From Deltaproteobacteria bacterium (GTDB taxonomy: Bacteria; Desulfobacterota; Syntrophia; Syntrophales; UBA5619), in assembly GCA_026388365.1 (NCBI GenBank), contig JAPLJW010000344.1:1-7796 (forward strand): 7,796 bases of DNA, written 5' to 3'. Shown piece after piece: positions 6,887 through 7,796 of this stretch. Made by a program: the position numbers and the translations under genes. The notes beneath the pieces were generated by a model. The model ran no database searches. It was given only the letters and a program-made list of their open reading frames with translations, and had not been told where the DNA came from. Positions within the stretch are counted from its first letter, which is position 1, and each line of letters opens with the position of its first letter.

Positions 6887-7315
6887 ATGAGTATTATGAG
6901 TGCCGTGGTAACGCTCCAAGATAAAGTCCGTTGGGAGGGAGTGGCCGAATCGGGTCATCACCTGACCGTCGATGGCTCAGCGGAGGCTGGGGGCCAAAAT
7001 GCCGGCTTTCGCCCTATGGAGCTCATGCTACTCGGCTTGGGATGCTGCATGGGGTTTGATATGGTATTGATCCTGCGGCGCATGCGCAAAGAGGTCAAGA
7101 GCTACGAGATCCGCTTGACTGGGAAAAGGGCCGATGAACCTCCGACGGTTTATGCGGAAGTTACCCTGGAGCATGTGATTACGGGAAGGGGATTATCCAA
7201 AGAGTCCGTTGAACGCGCTCTGGATTTGGCGGAACACAAATACTGCTCGGCATCGGCAATGTTCTCTGGGACTTCGAAACTGATCAATACGTATCGGATC
7301 GAGGAATCCCAATAG
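6887..7315 (+). CDS. OsmC-family protein (YhfA-like subgroup)
   Basis: A 142-residue OsmC/Ohr-fold protein. The family includes thiol peroxidases that reduce organic hydroperoxides, and a branch of unknown function. The first active-site cysteine region is GLGCCMGFDMVLILRRMR (residues 50-67, with vicinal C53-C54). The second is C120 in KYCSASAM. Between them, ITGRGLSKESVERALDLAEH is the family helix. The N-terminal FRPMELMLLGLGCC segment matches the YhfA-like branch more than Ohr. ATG 6887 has GGAGG (6876-6880) six bases upstream; an ATG at 6896 is less well spaced. It follows the phosphohydrolase by 151 bases, a gap in which I see no gene or clear signal (6736-6886), and may be co-transcribed. 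It is probably a cytoplasmic dimer. Its exact reaction is not known. Confidence 0.9.
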   Translation: MSIMSAVVTLQDKVRWEGVAESGHHLTVDGSAEAGGQNAGFRPMELMLLGLGCCMGFDMVLILRRMRKEVKSYEIRLTGKRADEPPTVYAEVTLEHVITGRGLSKESVERALDLAEHKYCSASAMFSGTSKLINTYRIEESQ

Positions 7316-7422
7316 TTGGTCGGTGTCTAAATGATGAACCGCATGTTTTTATACAGAGATCGTCAGGCACGTTGGACTTCGTCCCACATCGAAACAAGGA
7401 TTTAATTGAGACCCGAATGATC

Positions 7423-7438
7423 ATGTAAACGATTACAT
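7423..7438. promoter_or_regulatory. GalR/LacI-type operator, distal copy
   Basis: ATGTAAACGATTACAT is a palindrome with a central CG and one mismatched pair beside it. It fits the LacI/GalR-family form TGTAAnCGnTTACA and is very close to the Escherichia coli gal external operator, GTGTAAACGATTCCAC. It shares GTAA-CG-TTACAT with the proximal site, 177 bases away centre to centre. The likely ligand is the LacI-family protein starting at 7674. Confidence 0.7.
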
Positions 7439-7571
7439 CCTGACATGACTCCCCAGCCAAGGTCAAGAGAATTTTATTTGGAAAAACCGAACACCGATTT
7501 TCCATATTAATCTGATCTCTATTTATATTACCCTTCATAATTAGCGCCTTATTTAATATTACAAATATTTC

Positions 7572-7599
7572 TTGACAGGAGCCAAGGGATTATGCCATT
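7572..7599 (+). promoter_or_regulatory. Weak candidate promoter of the lacI-type gene
   Basis: TTGACA (7572-7577) is a perfect sigma-70 -35 box. No good -10 follows at the right distance: the bases 16-18 positions later read around GCCATTC, and TATGCC at 7591 is too close. If used, transcription would start at or within the proximal operator. An activator-dependent or weak promoter is possible. Confidence 0.25.
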
Positions 7600-7615
7600 C
7601 GGTAACCGGTTACAT
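7600..7615. promoter_or_regulatory. GalR/LacI-type operator, proximal copy
   Basis: The core GTAACCGGTTAC (7602-7613) is a perfect 12-base palindrome with a central CG. The right half extends to TTACAT like the distal site, while the left flank (CG) does not. It lies about 60 bases before the regulator's start codon and just downstream of a TTGACA box, the position expected for autorepression. Confidence 0.7.
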
Positions 7616-7673
7616 AAAATTGTTTGATGATCCCAGTCTCAATGCAAACAAGCTCGGTTGTGGTGTTTTCCCT

Positions 7674-7796
7674 ATGACTGTGACCATGTCCGACATTGCA
7701 CAATCGGTTGGGGTGAGTTCCGCTACGGTCTCACGGGTTCTGAACTCCCCGCATATCGTCAAGGAAGAGACCCGGATCAAGGTGCTCCGGGCCATG
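7674..7796 (+). CDS. LacI-family transcriptional regulator, N terminus (runs off window)
   Basis: The 41 visible codons read MTVTMSDIAQSVGVSSATVS followed by RVLNSPHIVKEETRIKVLRAM, the canonical LacI helix-turn-helix: helix one SDIAQSVG, turn GVS, recognition helix SATVSRVLN, then the start of helix three. The hinge and effector domain lie beyond the window. GalR's recognition helix is SVATVSRVIN, closely similar, which agrees with the GalR-type operators just upstream. ATG 7674 gives the usual N-terminal length; ATG 7686 is an alternative, and no clear ribosome site precedes either. The protein probably represses its own promoter and perhaps nearby catabolic genes downstream. Whether it is the intact relative of the LacI fragment at 2-146 cannot be seen here. 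Confidence 0.92.
   Translation, partial: MTVTMSDIAQSVGVSSATVSRVLNSPHIVKEETRIKVLRAM

Larger units (their letters stand above)
7316..7673. other. AT-rich intergenic region upstream of lacI-type gene
   Basis: This is a 358-base stretch without a credible gene. The first ~100 bases show nothing clear, including no convincing terminator for the OsmC gene. From about 7420 it carries two related 16-base palindromes, strongly AT-rich DNA between them (about 7465-7575) and a TTGACA box. Minus-strand open frames here lack ribosome sites and recognisable products. I read the region as the control region of the regulator at 7674. Confidence 0.7.

Noticed and set aside
7480..7503. GGAAAA...TTTTCC inverted repeat in the AT-rich intergenic region
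   Set aside because: It has only six pairs of weak composition; this is expected by chance in such AT-rich DNA and has no central CG like the two operators.

Overview
The window is a patchwork accessory or catabolic locus of a Gram-negative bacterium. All supported genes are on the + strand. Two things point weakly to the former Deltaproteobacteria (Desulfobacterota) or a neighbouring proteobacterial lineage: a complete tripartite tricarboxylate transporter (TTT), and a nested palindromic repeat of the 'CACCCCGGCGAAAGCCGGGG' kind that is common in such genomes. No marker gene fixes the taxon.

Layout. Bases 2-~146 hold the start of the ligand-binding domain of a LacI-family regulator. At about 147 it switches abruptly, and out of frame, to the last ~57 codons of an arylsulfatase-type sulfatase (148-321). 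A compact transporter operon follows: tctC (431-1396, periplasmic binding protein), a 133-bp palindromic repeat (1432-1564), tctB (1613-2071) and tctA (2083-3594). After a short stretch with an uncertain 51-codon ORF comes a strikingly GC-rich remnant of a choline-sulfatase-like gene (3885-4620). It has a good start and the FGly motif CAPSR, but also two frameshifts and no C-terminal half. It ends at AT-rich DNA carrying tandem motifs (4680-4723) that look like the end of an insertion sequence.

Immediately downstream is an intact 661-codon alkaline-phosphatase-superfamily phosphohydrolase or phosphodiesterase (4750-6735), then an OsmC-family protein (6887-7315). A 358-bp AT-rich intergenic region carries two GalR-type operators. 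The window ends inside the DNA-binding domain of a second LacI-family regulator (7674-7796+).

How it may work together (inference): LacI-type control, ester hydrolases of the AlkP/sulfatase superfamily and a TTT carboxylate importer together suggest uptake and hydrolysis of small organic anions or sulfate/phosphate esters. The locus has been rearranged repeatedly. Three members of one hydrolase superfamily are present, but only one is whole. Two LacI genes are present, one certainly broken. I see no RNA gene, CRISPR array or transposase, and no clearly new multi-gene system. The strongest leads are the paired operators, the rearrangement junctions and the structured repeat inside the tct operon.
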